Below, one piece after another: positions 15,871 through 23,564 of a DNA stretch of 30,132 nt; the first letter of the stretch is position 1, and each line of letters starts with the position of its first letter. The stretch comes from JAFMDF01 sp039024375. GTDB lineage: Bacteria > Bacteroidota > Bacteroidia > Chitinophagales > Saprospiraceae. The stretch covers positions 1-30,132 of the forward strand of contig JBCCQK010000031.1 in the NCBI GenBank assembly GCA_039024375.1, in the 5' to 3' direction. The position numbers were made by a program, and so were the translations under genes. The notes beneath the pieces were generated by a model. It was not told where the DNA came from. It saw only the letters and a list, made by a program, of their open reading frames with translations, and searched no databases.

Positions 15871-17370
15871 CTAAAAAGTCATCCTTACCAATTTTAATTT
15901 GCTTTTTCGTTCGCTGGGAACGATAATTTCATTGGCCGCTACTTGCTTACTTTCGCGAAAACGGAGTCGCAATTCTTGACTAGCCGTATTCAAAATACTG
16001 TTACGGTCGGTATTACCACTGCCTTTGATGATGTATTCACTGACAGTGTTTTCACTACGAATTTCGTCGTTGTAAATGAGCCGTAGGCGTTGGGGCGTTT
16101 TGGCTAGAAAAAAAGAGGAGAAAGCGGCATTATCGTCTTGCGAAAATTGCTTTTTATGTAAAATATTTTCCCAGTGGTGTTGCCCATCGGGATGAACCGA
16201 AAACAGGAACAAATCTTCGTAGTAATGGTCAACGGCAAAGCGGCCCGCTTCTCGACCGTAGAACGCTGAGCGTGTAGTGTTCAGATTGGAAATATTATTA
16301 CCAGCGATGCCTCTTTCGTAGTCTTTTAGCTGTTCGCAGATGATAAGAGCGCCACCGTCTCGACGTAATACGAGGTCTTGGATACCTACATCAAAAAGTC
16401 CTTTCGTAACGTTTGTTTTTTTATCGACCAATTGTTCCATAAAGTCCAATTCAAAATCCTTAAACGATAAGACGTAATTTTCGGGATTGGAAATGGGGAT
16501 ATTCATATAATAGTAACCCTGCGTTCGCCCTTTATTTTTGGCCGAGTGCATTCCGCCACCAATGACCGAGCGATTGAGATTGTCAATTTTAAAGAAGCAA
16601 TCGAAGGTCAGCTTCCCTTCCAACGGAACTTTGTAAACGGGGGCCGTTGCTCCCTCGGCAGCTTGGTAGATGAACTCAAAATAATGTGGCTTATCTTTTT
16701 TGAAGCGCTCATTCTCTCTAATCAGAATCATGTGCATTCCCCCTTCATCGTCGGCCAAGATTTGGTAAAAATCGGCACCAAACTTCAAATCTTCGGGCAT
16801 ATATTCTTTATTCCACATCAACTCCATTTTCTCAATATCAAAAACGGCCACCTCGATTTTATTGAAGTATTCCGTATGGTATAGAAGTATTTTGGTCTTG
16901 TCTTCGGAATAGACCACTTCGGGCAAGGGCGAATAGAATCGCTTTCCGTAGTCAAACACAACGGTCGAATCCACCAAATTGGCCGCTTCGTTGTACTTGT
17001 GAATCTTAACCACAGAGCTACCTCGATTTTTGTAGCGGTACAACACGTAGAAATAGTCGTCTAGCCCATAGACATCCATTACTTCGGGGCGTTTTTTGTC
17101 CAATTCCAATTCCTTAGTCCAACTAACACTTAATCGCTCGTTATTAAAGGCCTGTACTTCAAATACGGTCGTCTTGTCACGATAGAGTAGCGTCTTTTCT
17201 TTATATTTTCCAATAATTGAATAACTTTGGTCGCTCCGAAGTTGTACTTCTTCGGATACCATAATTTCTTGACCTGTCAGTGACGTAATGAAAAAGAGGC
17301 AGCACAAGAGTGTCGAAGAAAAGTAGTTATAGTTGAGGGGAAAGTTTTGTAGAAAAGACGGCATAATCAT
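15871..17370 (-). CDS. Exported protein of unknown function
   Basis: I do not recognise this 499-residue protein. It begins with a likely signal peptide (hydrophobic core about 17-31, cleavage near SLTGQE); the third residue is also Met and could be the start. After that it is soluble and rich in aromatic and charged residues with many short beta-strand-like stretches. Segments such as DVYGLDDYFYVLYRYKNR and GADFYQILADDEGGMHMILI repeat at roughly 40-50 residue intervals, suggesting a beta-propeller-like exported domain. No C-terminal type IX sorting domain is visible. It stands alone between convergent mreD and a divergent small lipoprotein. Likely periplasmic or surface. Confidence 0.75.
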   Translation of the reverse strand: MIMPSFLQNFPLNYNYFSSTLLCCLFFITSLTGQEIMVSEEVQLRSDQSYSIIGKYKEKTLLYRDKTTVFEVQAFNNERLSVSWTKELELDKKRPEVMDVYGLDDYFYVLYRYKNRGSSVVKIHKYNEAANLVDSTVVFDYGKRFYSPLPEVVYSEDKTKILLYHTEYFNKIEVAVFDIEKMELMWNKEYMPEDLKFGADFYQILADDEGGMHMILIRENERFKKDKPHYFEFIYQAAEGATAPVYKVPLEGKLTFDCFFKIDNLNRSVIGGGMHSAKNKGRTQGYYYMNIPISNPENYVLSFKDFELDFMEQLVDKKTNVTKGLFDVGIQDLVLRRDGGALIICEQLKDYERGIAGNNISNLNTTRSAFYGREAGRFAVDHYYEDLFLFSVHPDGQHHWENILHKKQFSQDDNAAFSSFFLAKTPQRLRLIYNDEIRSENTVSEYIIKGSGNTDRNSILNTASQELRLRFRESKQVAANEIIVPSERKSKLKLVRMTF

Positions 17371-17482
17371 AACTTTTGTTTCTGGTAAGATATAATAGCT
17401 ATCTTATATAAGCAAGTTAGGCGATGAGTTGTTCTCGTTTTTGGGAAAATGTTAGTCGCAAAAAGAAAATAGTAGGAACGGT

Positions 17483-17647
17483 ATGAAACGAATTTACTTT
17501 CTTTTTATCATTGGCTGTATTTTGTTAAGTGCTTGTAAAAGTACCGACTGCGGTTGCCCAATGGCGAGTGAGGCAGAAAATGCTAAAGACAAAGTTGGAG
17601 AAAGATACTGGATTAATAATCAGCAAGAGTGGCGCATAGCCCGCTGA
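17483..17647 (+). CDS. Small lipoprotein
   Basis: A 54-residue frame has a clear lipoprotein signal: MKRIYFLFIIGCILLSAC, with the lipobox LSAC and Cys18 as the lipidated residue. The mature part has only 37 residues and starts CKSTDCGCP, giving a cysteine cluster of Cys18, Cys23 and Cys25. Its tail (ENAKDKVGERYWINNQQEWR) is hydrophilic. The signal peptide is so regular that chance is unlikely. The ATG at 17483 is preceded by an A-rich stretch and AGGAACG. Function is unknown; the gene lies in a 536-base gap between the exported protein at 17370 and porZ. Confidence 0.7.
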   Translation: MKRIYFLFIIGCILLSACKSTDCGCPMASEAENAKDKVGERYWINNQQEWRIAR

Positions 17648-17720
17648 TTCCCTTTAATACTCTAAGAAAAAACGTAACTTATTACTATCTTCAATTAAAA
17701 ACGCTTTGATAGCACAAAAC

Positions 17721-17830
17721 AGTCAATACTACTTACTGCTCGAAAATAGTCAATACTAATAATGGACAAACTTTATGGACTTTGTGAGCTTTACGTACTT
17801 TATGGTAAAAAAATAGTGCTAAGCAGTTAC
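17721..17830. repeat. Dispersed repeat, copy 1
   Basis: This segment is related to 29079-29185 in the same orientation. Shared pieces, in the same order, are GTCAATACTAC, TGCTCGAAA, ACTTTATGGACT, GAGCTTTACGTACTTTATGG and AAAAAATAGTGCTAAGCAGTT. The left part is itself a partial tandem of a unit of about 22-27 bases (GTCAATACTAC...TGCTCGAAA). It lies in the non-coding stretch 17648-17906 before porZ. Confidence 0.65.
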
Positions 17831-17906
17831 GAAAAAACAATATCCTTCGACAAGATGTAGTTATCGAAGCAATCGCAGACTATTCAAAAACTGAACGACT
17901 GTTTTT

Positions 17907-20210
17907 ATGAGATGTATATGGATTTATTTTTTTACTTTGTTCTTCGTGAGTCCTACTTTTTCCCAAGAAAATGACCTACGCATCGGGCAGTGGAAAGCGC
18001 ACTTACCCTATCGTGCGGGAAACTGGGTCACCCAAAGTGAAAGCACGATTTACTATGCTTCTCCCTTTGCACTTTTTACCATTGAAAAAGAAGATAATGC
18101 CGTTGAGTTTATTACCAAAGTGGATGGTTTGACCGACGTGGGGGTTAATAAAATTGAGTATAATACGGTGACCTCTTCTCTGTTGGTGGTTTACAATAAT
18201 AGTAACATAGATTTGCTCAAACCCGAAGGTATTATCAATTTTAACGATATTCAAAAAAATACCGTCATTGTAGGTGACCGAACCGTGTATGATATTTTGT
18301 TTGTAGAAAATAGTGCCTTTTTATCAACGGGTTTTGGTATCGTAAAGTTAAATTTGGAAAGAGAAGAATTTGAGTTTACTACTTTCACGGGCGTTCCTGT
18401 TTTGGGTATGGCTTTTTACGAAGGCGCTCTGTACGCTGCCACGGACGAAGGCATCTATCGAGCCGATAACGACCCCAATATCAATTTGGCTGATTTTAAT
18501 AATTGGCAACTATTGGACATTGCCGATGGATTTCCCGCAGTTTATGGTTCGAGTGCCATTGTGGCACACCACGGAAGTTTATACCTAGATATTGACGATA
18601 CGCTGTTTAGGTTCCAAAATGGAACACTAACCGAACTGTACTCGGAACAGAATTTTGGGGTGCAGTTTTTATCCGCAGGCAACGAATTTTTGATTGCGGG
18701 TTTCAACTGCCGAGAAAACTGCCGAGGGAAAGTAGGGTTCTTTCGGGCGGATGATAGTTCCGTATTCAGTAGCCGACGTTGTGTGGACCGACCTCGATAC
18801 GCTGTTGAGACGGAATCGGGGGATATTTGGTATGCTGACCAATTTCGGGGTATTCGCCGCACCGAAACGGCGGGCGCTTCCTGTGAGTTTTTGGATTTTA
18901 ACTCTCCAGGTTCGGCCAACACGAGTGAAATCCTCTTGGCTAATGACAAAGTGTATGTAGCGGCGGGTGGTGTTGCCTCTAACCAAACGGCGCTCAACCG
19001 AGTGGATGGCCTATTTATTCGAGAAGGCAACGAGTGGTCCGTCGTCAATCGGGGAAATGTCCCTCTTTTTCTGGAAAAAGACATCGACCGAGATTTTTAT
19101 CGCTTGGCCGTTCATCCCGAAGATGGCCGACTGTTTATTGGTACTTTTTGGGGCGGATTGATTGAAACGGATGGGGAAAATTATACGGCTTATACCGAAG
19201 AAAATTCTTCTTTGCAGGGCGCTGTGGGCGACGAAGCAAGAGAACGAGTGGCGGGACTTGCCTTCGACGACGAAAACAACTTGTGGATGAGCAATCACGC
19301 CGCTCCTCAGCCCATTTCGGTCCTAAAATCGGATGGTTCGTGGCGTAGTTTTAACGTTAACTCTAAAAACTTACTCCAATTGGCCATCGACCAAAATGGT
19401 TACAAATGGTTCGTAGCGGGGGATGAAGGCGTCTTAGTTTTTGATGATAATGGCACAATTGATAATATCAACGATGACCGCAGTCGTTTATTTACGCCTG
19501 CTAACAGTGCACTGATGAACCCAAGGGTCAATTGCATAGAAGTTGACTTGGATGGAGACGTTTGGGTAGGGACGGCAGAAGGGCCCGTTATTTTTGATTG
19601 CGGTAGCGGTGTTTTTGAAGATAACTGTACGGGCAGGTTACAATTTGTTGAACAAGACGGCTTCGGGGCGAACTTATTGGCTACGGAGAACGTGCAAACC
19701 ATAGCGGTGGACGGTGCGAATCGAAAATGGATTGGCACGACCAACGGAATATTTATTCAATCGCCTACGGGTGCCGAACAAGTCGCTTTTTACAATACGG
19801 ATAACAGCCCATTATTCGATAATACTATTATTGATATTGCCATTGACCAAGAAACGGGCGAAGCTTTCATTGGCACGAATAATGGACTGATTTCGGTTAG
19901 GGGGGATGCAACGGCGGGGCCAAGGGTCAACACGTCGAATGTGTTTGCGTTTCCAAACCCCGTTCGACCTGACTACACTGGACCGATTGCCATTAAAGGA
20001 TTGGCGAGAGATGCCAACGTAAAAATAACGGATGTTACGGGAAAACTTATCTTTGAAACGACAGCACTGGGTGGACAAGCAATATGGGACGGCAGAGATT
20101 TTTCGGGTCGAAAAGCTAGCACGGGCGTTTACCTAGTCTTCAGCACTAGCAGAACAACAGGTTTTTCTAGCCCCAACACCGCAGTAGCCAAAATATTATT
20201 TATTAATTAG
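17907..20210 (+). CDS. porZ: Type IX secretion beta-propeller protein PorZ
   Basis: The 767-residue protein is close in length to PorZ of Porphyromonas (about 776). It has a signal peptide (about 1-19, cleavage after TFS). Two beta-propeller domains follow, built from repeats such as YYASPFALFTIEKEDNAVEF, GIYRADNDPNINLADFNNW, RKWIGTTNGIFI and EAFIGTNNGLISV. The C-terminal domain of about 75 residues (from FAFPNPVRPDYTGP to STGVYLVF and AVAKILFIN) resembles type IX sorting signals. PorZ sits on the cell surface with the sortase PorU and delivers the anionic LPS that is attached to secreted cargo. The N-terminal WKAHLPYRAGNWV region supports PorZ over a generic propeller. Alternative: a two-component-regulator-type propeller protein exported by this system. 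Confidence 0.82.
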   Translation: MRCIWIYFFTLFFVSPTFSQENDLRIGQWKAHLPYRAGNWVTQSESTIYYASPFALFTIEKEDNAVEFITKVDGLTDVGVNKIEYNTVTSSLLVVYNNSNIDLLKPEGIINFNDIQKNTVIVGDRTVYDILFVENSAFLSTGFGIVKLNLEREEFEFTTFTGVPVLGMAFYEGALYAATDEGIYRADNDPNINLADFNNWQLLDIADGFPAVYGSSAIVAHHGSLYLDIDDTLFRFQNGTLTELYSEQNFGVQFLSAGNEFLIAGFNCRENCRGKVGFFRADDSSVFSSRRCVDRPRYAVETESGDIWYADQFRGIRRTETAGASCEFLDFNSPGSANTSEILLANDKVYVAAGGVASNQTALNRVDGLFIREGNEWSVVNRGNVPLFLEKDIDRDFYRLAVHPEDGRLFIGTFWGGLIETDGENYTAYTEENSSLQGAVGDEARERVAGLAFDDENNLWMSNHAAPQPISVLKSDGSWRSFNVNSKNLLQLAIDQNGYKWFVAGDEGVLVFDDNGTIDNINDDRSRLFTPANSALMNPRVNCIEVDLDGDVWVGTAEGPVIFDCGSGVFEDNCTGRLQFVEQDGFGANLLATENVQTIAVDGANRKWIGTTNGIFIQSPTGAEQVAFYNTDNSPLFDNTIIDIAIDQETGEAFIGTNNGLISVRGDATAGPRVNTSNVFAFPNPVRPDYTGPIAIKGLARDANVKITDVTGKLIFETTALGGQAIWDGRDFSGRKASTGVYLVFSTSRTTGFSSPNTAVAKILFIN

Positions 20211-20217
20211 TTGGTGA

Positions 20218-20277
20218 TTAGTGATTAGGTACTAGTGATTAGTAACTAGTTACCAGTCACTAGTCACCAGTCACTAA
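20218..20277. repeat. 60-base imperfect palindrome between porZ and the LysE gene
   Basis: The two 30-base arms are symmetric about 20247/20248 with 24 of 30 positions complementary. The centre is TAACTAGTTA and the ends are TTAGTGA and TCACTAA. Direct TAGTGATTAG words repeat in the left arm and CAGTCACTAG-like words in the right. It lies 7 bases after porZ and 10 before the LysE gene. It could form a long hairpin in RNA (3' end protection or terminator-like) or bind a dimeric protein. Confidence 0.65.
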
Positions 20278-20287
20278 ACGAACAAAA

Positions 20288-20917
20288 GTGATTGTAGTAT
20301 GGAATGGCATCGTCGTTGGTCTAGCTTTGGCTATCTTGGTCGGTCCCATTCTGTTTTCTTTGATTCAGCGGAGTATCGAGCAGGGGATAAAAGCGGGTTT
20401 TTGGGTTGCTTCGGGGATTTGGATAAGTGATGTATTGTTTATTGTAGGGATTATCGTAGGGGTTGCACACGTCAAGGATTTGGTTACTTCGCCCTATTTT
20501 GAACCCATTTTAGGGCTTTTAGGCGGTTTTGTGTTAATTGGAATCGGTGCAGGAATGTTTGTTTCCAAACCAGCTACGGATGTCAACCAAGTTGGAGAAA
20601 TGGACGTTTTATCTTCTCGTTGGCGGTTGTGGCTAGAAGGTTTTCTAATCAATACCATTAACCCATTTTCGGTCGTCTTTTGGACTGGGCTAATTACTGC
20701 TAAATCGGTAGAAATGGATTTGTTTTCTACCAGTAGCTACTTGTTTTTTGGAGCCATTATGGGGACGATTGTACTAACTGATTCCATAAAAGTGGTACTC
20801 GCAGAAAAGATTCGACTTTACTTATCCCCTAAGCATATTTTGCGGATGCGAAAAATTTCGGGGATTGCGCTGTTTTTATTTGGCATTGGGATGATGATTC
20901 GGGTGACTTTGTTTTAG
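20288..20917 (+). CDS. LysE-family amino-acid exporter
   Basis: The 209-residue integral membrane protein has about six hydrophobic segments (about 5-22, 38-62, 72-92, 115-140, 145-170, 185-207). The LysE/RhtB signature is near the start: LALAILVGPILFSLIQRSIE. Such proteins export amino acids or related small molecules across the inner membrane; the substrate cannot be read. It starts with GTG at 20288; no in-frame ATG is near. It follows porZ after a 60-base palindrome. Its stop overlaps that of the convergent kinase gene (TTAG at 20914-20917). Confidence 0.88.
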   Translation: MIVVWNGIVVGLALAILVGPILFSLIQRSIEQGIKAGFWVASGIWISDVLFIVGIIVGVAHVKDLVTSPYFEPILGLLGGFVLIGIGAGMFVSKPATDVNQVGEMDVLSSRWRLWLEGFLINTINPFSVVFWTGLITAKSVEMDLFSTSSYLFFGAIMGTIVLTDSIKVVLAEKIRLYLSPKHILRMRKISGIALFLFGIGMMIRVTLF

Positions 20918-21795
20918 AAGAAAGGAATAATAGAATAACCTTCTAATGCTTTTTGGGTTTTCGCAAAGTTATTACTAATTCCTAGTAAAAAACCGCCGCC
21001 GCCCGCACCGCAAATTTTCAGTTTAAAATGGTCGCTGCTCAGTCCTTCCAACCAAACATTTTTGAAGTTTTCCAAAATCATAAAGTCAAAATAGCGGTAT
21101 TGAAAAAGACTCAGCTCGTGCAGGGTTTGAAATAGCAAAGACCATTGGCCCGCTAAAAAGGTGGCAATTGCTTCGTCCACTAATGGAAGTAACTGAGCGA
21201 CGCATTGATTCGCAAAATCGGAGTCGTCCCATTTTTTTAAGAAGGTTTGGATGAAAGGACTCGCCACTCTAGGATGGTGGGTGTCCAGCAGAAAGAGGGT
21301 AAAAGAACTTTTTGCCGCTTTTGGAGGAAGGGATACTTTTTTCATTTCTGTACCCAATAAAATAGGGTGATTCAGAAAGCAAACTAACGGGTCGGTGCCC
21401 GAACTTGCACCGTGAAAATAGCTTTCCATCGTAGAAAAAAGGGACTTCAGTTGAGCCATTGAAAGTTGTTTAGGGTGTTTGCCAAATTGGTCTAAAACTC
21501 CCGCACACAAAGCGCCCGAACTTCCCAAGCCGTAGCCCGTAGGAATAGTAGCATCAAAATAGAGTCCTCGGTTTAGGGCTTTTAGGAAGGATTCCAAATC
21601 TATAAATTCATCTAAAGATTGCGCAGACAAATACTGCTGAAAATTGGACAGGTCTCGTTGTAATTTCTTGGCTTCCGATACGTTACTGGTATATTTCCAC
21701 GTACCAAAAAAGCTATTAATGGGCATAGCCAAAGCTTGCGAGCCTTTTATCACCGTATGTTCTCCAAAAAGTAATATTTTAGCGTTGTACTGCAA
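20914..21795 (-). CDS. GHMP kinase, probably mevalonate kinase
   Basis: The 293-residue protein has the three GHMP motifs. Motif 1 is AKILLFGEHTVIKGS (5-19), as in mevalonate kinases. Motif 2, the ATP loop, is PTGYGLGSSGA (85-95). Motif 3 is CGAGGGGFLLG (262-272). YFHGASSGTDP (126-136) supplies the likely catalytic Asp135, matching mevalonate kinase. It would phosphorylate mevalonate for isoprenoid synthesis. No other mevalonate-pathway gene is in the window. The gene converges with the LysE gene. Its 5' leader carries a tandem direct repeat, and a perfect -7 element (TAACTTTG) lies at 21890-21883. The family is firm, the substrate probable. Confidence 0.82.
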   Translation of the reverse strand: MQYNAKILLFGEHTVIKGSQALAMPINSFFGTWKYTSNVSEAKKLQRDLSNFQQYLSAQSLDEFIDLESFLKALNRGLYFDATIPTGYGLGSSGALCAGVLDQFGKHPKQLSMAQLKSLFSTMESYFHGASSGTDPLVCFLNHPILLGTEMKKVSLPPKAAKSSFTLFLLDTHHPRVASPFIQTFLKKWDDSDFANQCVAQLLPLVDEAIATFLAGQWSLLFQTLHELSLFQYRYFDFMILENFKNVWLEGLSSDHFKLKICGAGGGGFLLGISNNFAKTQKALEGYSIIPFF

Positions 21796-21815
21796 AGGTT
21801 GAAGTTGATGATGTA

Positions 21816-21867
21816 ACTCTCCAGAGTCGTACCAAATAAAACGTAACCCGACTCTCCAGATTCGTAC
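21816..21867. repeat. Two tandem hairpin-like repeats in the kinase leader
   Basis: ACTCTCCAGAGTCGTAC (21816-21832) and ACTCTCCAGATTCGTAC (21851-21867) match at 16 of 17 positions and lie 35 bases apart. Each has an internal symmetry, ACTCT-CC-AGAGT in the first. They fall between the likely kinase promoter and its start codon, and also upstream of the divergent oxygenase gene. Confidence 0.6.
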
Positions 21868-21882
21868 TAATTAAAAAAAACA

Positions 21883-21890
21883 CAAAGTTA
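21883..21890 (-). promoter_or_regulatory. Possible -7 element of the GHMP kinase gene
   Basis: The minus strand reads TAACTTTG, the same -7 sequence as the mreB promoter. It would give a leader of about 80 bases that includes both direct repeats. I found no TTG at the right -33 distance, so confidence is low. Confidence 0.35.
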
Positions 21891-21892
21891 GC

Positions 21893-21909
21893 ACAACTCA
21901 GAGAGTTGT
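21893..21909. promoter_or_regulatory. Short perfect palindrome in the divergent kinase/oxygenase region
   Basis: ACAACTC-AGA-GAGTTGT is a 7-base perfect inverted repeat with a 3-base centre. It lies just upstream of the kinase -7 element and 46 bases before the oxygenase ATG. The shape suits a dimeric repressor site, but no regulator is encoded nearby. Confidence 0.35.
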
Positions 21910-21954
21910 TTGACACTTTCAAAAAAAACTATCCATCCAATTAAAAAATAAAAT

Positions 21955-22905
21955 ATGGCAAATAGAACCATCCCCGTTGTCGATTTATCCACTTTTACCG
22001 AAGGTAGTGCGGCTGAAAAAGATGCTTTCGTGAAAAAACTAGGTAACGCCTTTCACGAAATCGGCTTCGTAGGCGTCAAAAATCATGGCGTCTCCCAGCA
22101 ACTCATCGACGACTTTTATACCGCCTCCAAAGCCTTTTTTGCTTTACCAACGGACGTAAAGCGGAAGTACGAAATTGCTGGATTGGCCGGACAAAGAGGC
22201 TACACCTCTTTCGGAAAAGAACACGCTAAACAGTCCAAAGTAGCCGACTTAAAAGAATTTTTCCAAATTGGCCAAACTGTCCCAGCGGACCATCCTTTAA
22301 AAGAGAACTATCCCGACAATGTGCCCGTAGCGGAAGAGGCCGAATTTCTAAAATTGGGCATTGAATTGTACCAAGCCTTTGAAAAAGCGGGTAGTAGTTT
22401 ATTAGAAGCTATTGCGATTCACCTAGATTTGGACAAAGACTACTTCAACCAACACATTGATAAAGGAAATAGCATTCTTCGTGCTATCCACTATCCACCC
22501 ATTACGTCCGAACCCGAATCTGCTATTAGAGCCGAACAGCACGAAGACATTAACTTAATTACCTTGTTAGTGGGCGCTTCGGCGGGCGGTTTGCAGCTAT
22601 TAAATATGGAAGATGAATGGATGCCGATAACCCCCGAAGAAGACGAAATTGTTATCAACGTTGGGGACATGTTACAACGATTAACCAACGATTATCTGAA
22701 ATCTACGACGCACCGAGTGGTCAACCCACCGAGGGAAGAATGGCACAAACCTCGATTGTCCATTCCTTTCTTCTTACATCCAAAAGCAGATATGGATTTA
22801 GCGTGTTTACCCAACTGCGTGGAAGCAGCAGTTCCTAATTACGAACCCATCACAGCGGGGGCCTATTTGGACGAACGTCTTAGAGAAATTGGTCTCAAGA
22901 AATAA
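21955..22905 (+). CDS. 2-oxoglutarate/Fe(II)-dependent oxygenase, isopenicillin N synthase family
   Basis: The 316-residue protein begins with the DIOX_N domain (about 5-120; IPVVDLSTFTEGS, FHEIGFVGVKNHGVS). The catalytic jelly-roll follows (about 172-280). Iron ligands are His196 and Asp198 (EQHEDINLITLLVG) and His253 (TTHRVVNPP). Arg267-x-Ser269 (RLSIPFF) binds 2-oxoglutarate. The family hydroxylates or oxidises small metabolites; the substrate here is unknown. It is complete and free-standing, with a 382-base non-coding gap downstream. Divergent from the kinase gene, with which it shares a 159-base control region. Confidence 0.9.
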   Translation: MANRTIPVVDLSTFTEGSAAEKDAFVKKLGNAFHEIGFVGVKNHGVSQQLIDDFYTASKAFFALPTDVKRKYEIAGLAGQRGYTSFGKEHAKQSKVADLKEFFQIGQTVPADHPLKENYPDNVPVAEEAEFLKLGIELYQAFEKAGSSLLEAIAIHLDLDKDYFNQHIDKGNSILRAIHYPPITSEPESAIRAEQHEDINLITLLVGASAGGLQLLNMEDEWMPITPEEDEIVINVGDMLQRLTNDYLKSTTHRVVNPPREEWHKPRLSIPFFLHPKADMDLACLPNCVEAAVPNYEPITAGAYLDERLREIGLKK

Positions 22906-23287
22906 AGTGTTCGCTCGTATATGCCTAAGGTACGATAAATTCACCTTCCTTCGGCTATGAGTGAAGCGTTTAAACGACTAAATGTGGCGTGAAAGTTACT
23001 TGTAAAAGTCTTCTAAATCGTGTCAAATGTGGCCTTAGTTTTAGATTTTAAATTTTAGATTTTAAATTTTGACTTTTTTTAACTAGTTCATTTGTCAAAA
23101 AACGCAGAGAAAACGCCATTGCGATTTAAAAAATTGTAACTTTGTTTGTGAGACCAATGCGTGGAGAAAAGTGATTCTAGAACATTAGTTGTTGTTTCGC
23201 GCTCCTAATTTATTGAAAAATGATGTTCGCTAACAATTTTTCCAGTGACACTAGAAAAACTCTTGGCGAACCAAAAATTAAATATCT
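22906..23287. other. Non-coding gap before tatA
   Basis: No gene is supported in these 382 bases. They contain a tandem repeat TTTTAGATTTTAAA at 23039-23052 and 23053-23066, with a further TTTT. A -7-like TAACTTTG lies at 23137-23144, about 140 bases before tatA, and the nearest TTG is only 15 bases upstream of it, so a promoter there is tentative. The remainder is AT-rich and unremarkable. Confidence 0.5.
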
Positions 23288-23503
23288 ATGGAAAATTTAT
23301 TGCTGTTTGGCTTACCAGGAGGAACAGAAATTTTTGTGATTCTTTTTATCGTTCTATTATTGTTTGGTGGCAAAAAAATTCCCGAATTGATGCGAGGAAT
23401 TGGCAAAGGAATCAAAGAGTTCAATAATGCCAAAGCGACCATCGAAAGCGAGATTAAAGAGGGAATGAAGGAGACGGAGAAAAAAGAATTGAAGAAAGAA
23501 TAA
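23288..23503 (+). CDS. tatA: Twin-arginine translocase subunit TatA/TatE
   Basis: The 71-residue protein has the TatA form: an N-terminal membrane helix (about 10-26, IFVILFIVLLLFG), the FGGKKIPE hinge (about 26-33), then an amphipathic helix (LMRGIGKGIKEFNNA) and a charged tail. TatA oligomers form the channel for folded proteins with twin-arginine signals. No tatC is near. A bidirectional terminator follows within 10 bases. Confidence 0.94.
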   Translation: MENLLLFGLPGGTEIFVILFIVLLLFGGKKIPELMRGIGKGIKEFNNAKATIESEIKEGMKETEKKELKKE

Positions 23504-23509
23504 ATAACA

Positions 23510-23546
23510 AAAAGACCTTCCAGTTAACGCTTTTGGAAGGTCTTTT
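23510..23546. terminator. Bidirectional terminator between tatA and the amine oxidase
   Basis: AAAAGACCTTCCA (23510-23522) pairs with TGGAAGGTCTTTT (23534-23546) over an 11-base loop, with T-runs on both strands. It can end tatA on the plus strand and the convergent amine oxidase gene on the minus strand. Its GACCTTCCA core recurs in the hairpin at 27594. Confidence 0.85.
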
Positions 23547-23564
23547 TTGTTTTTGATTGGTTGT

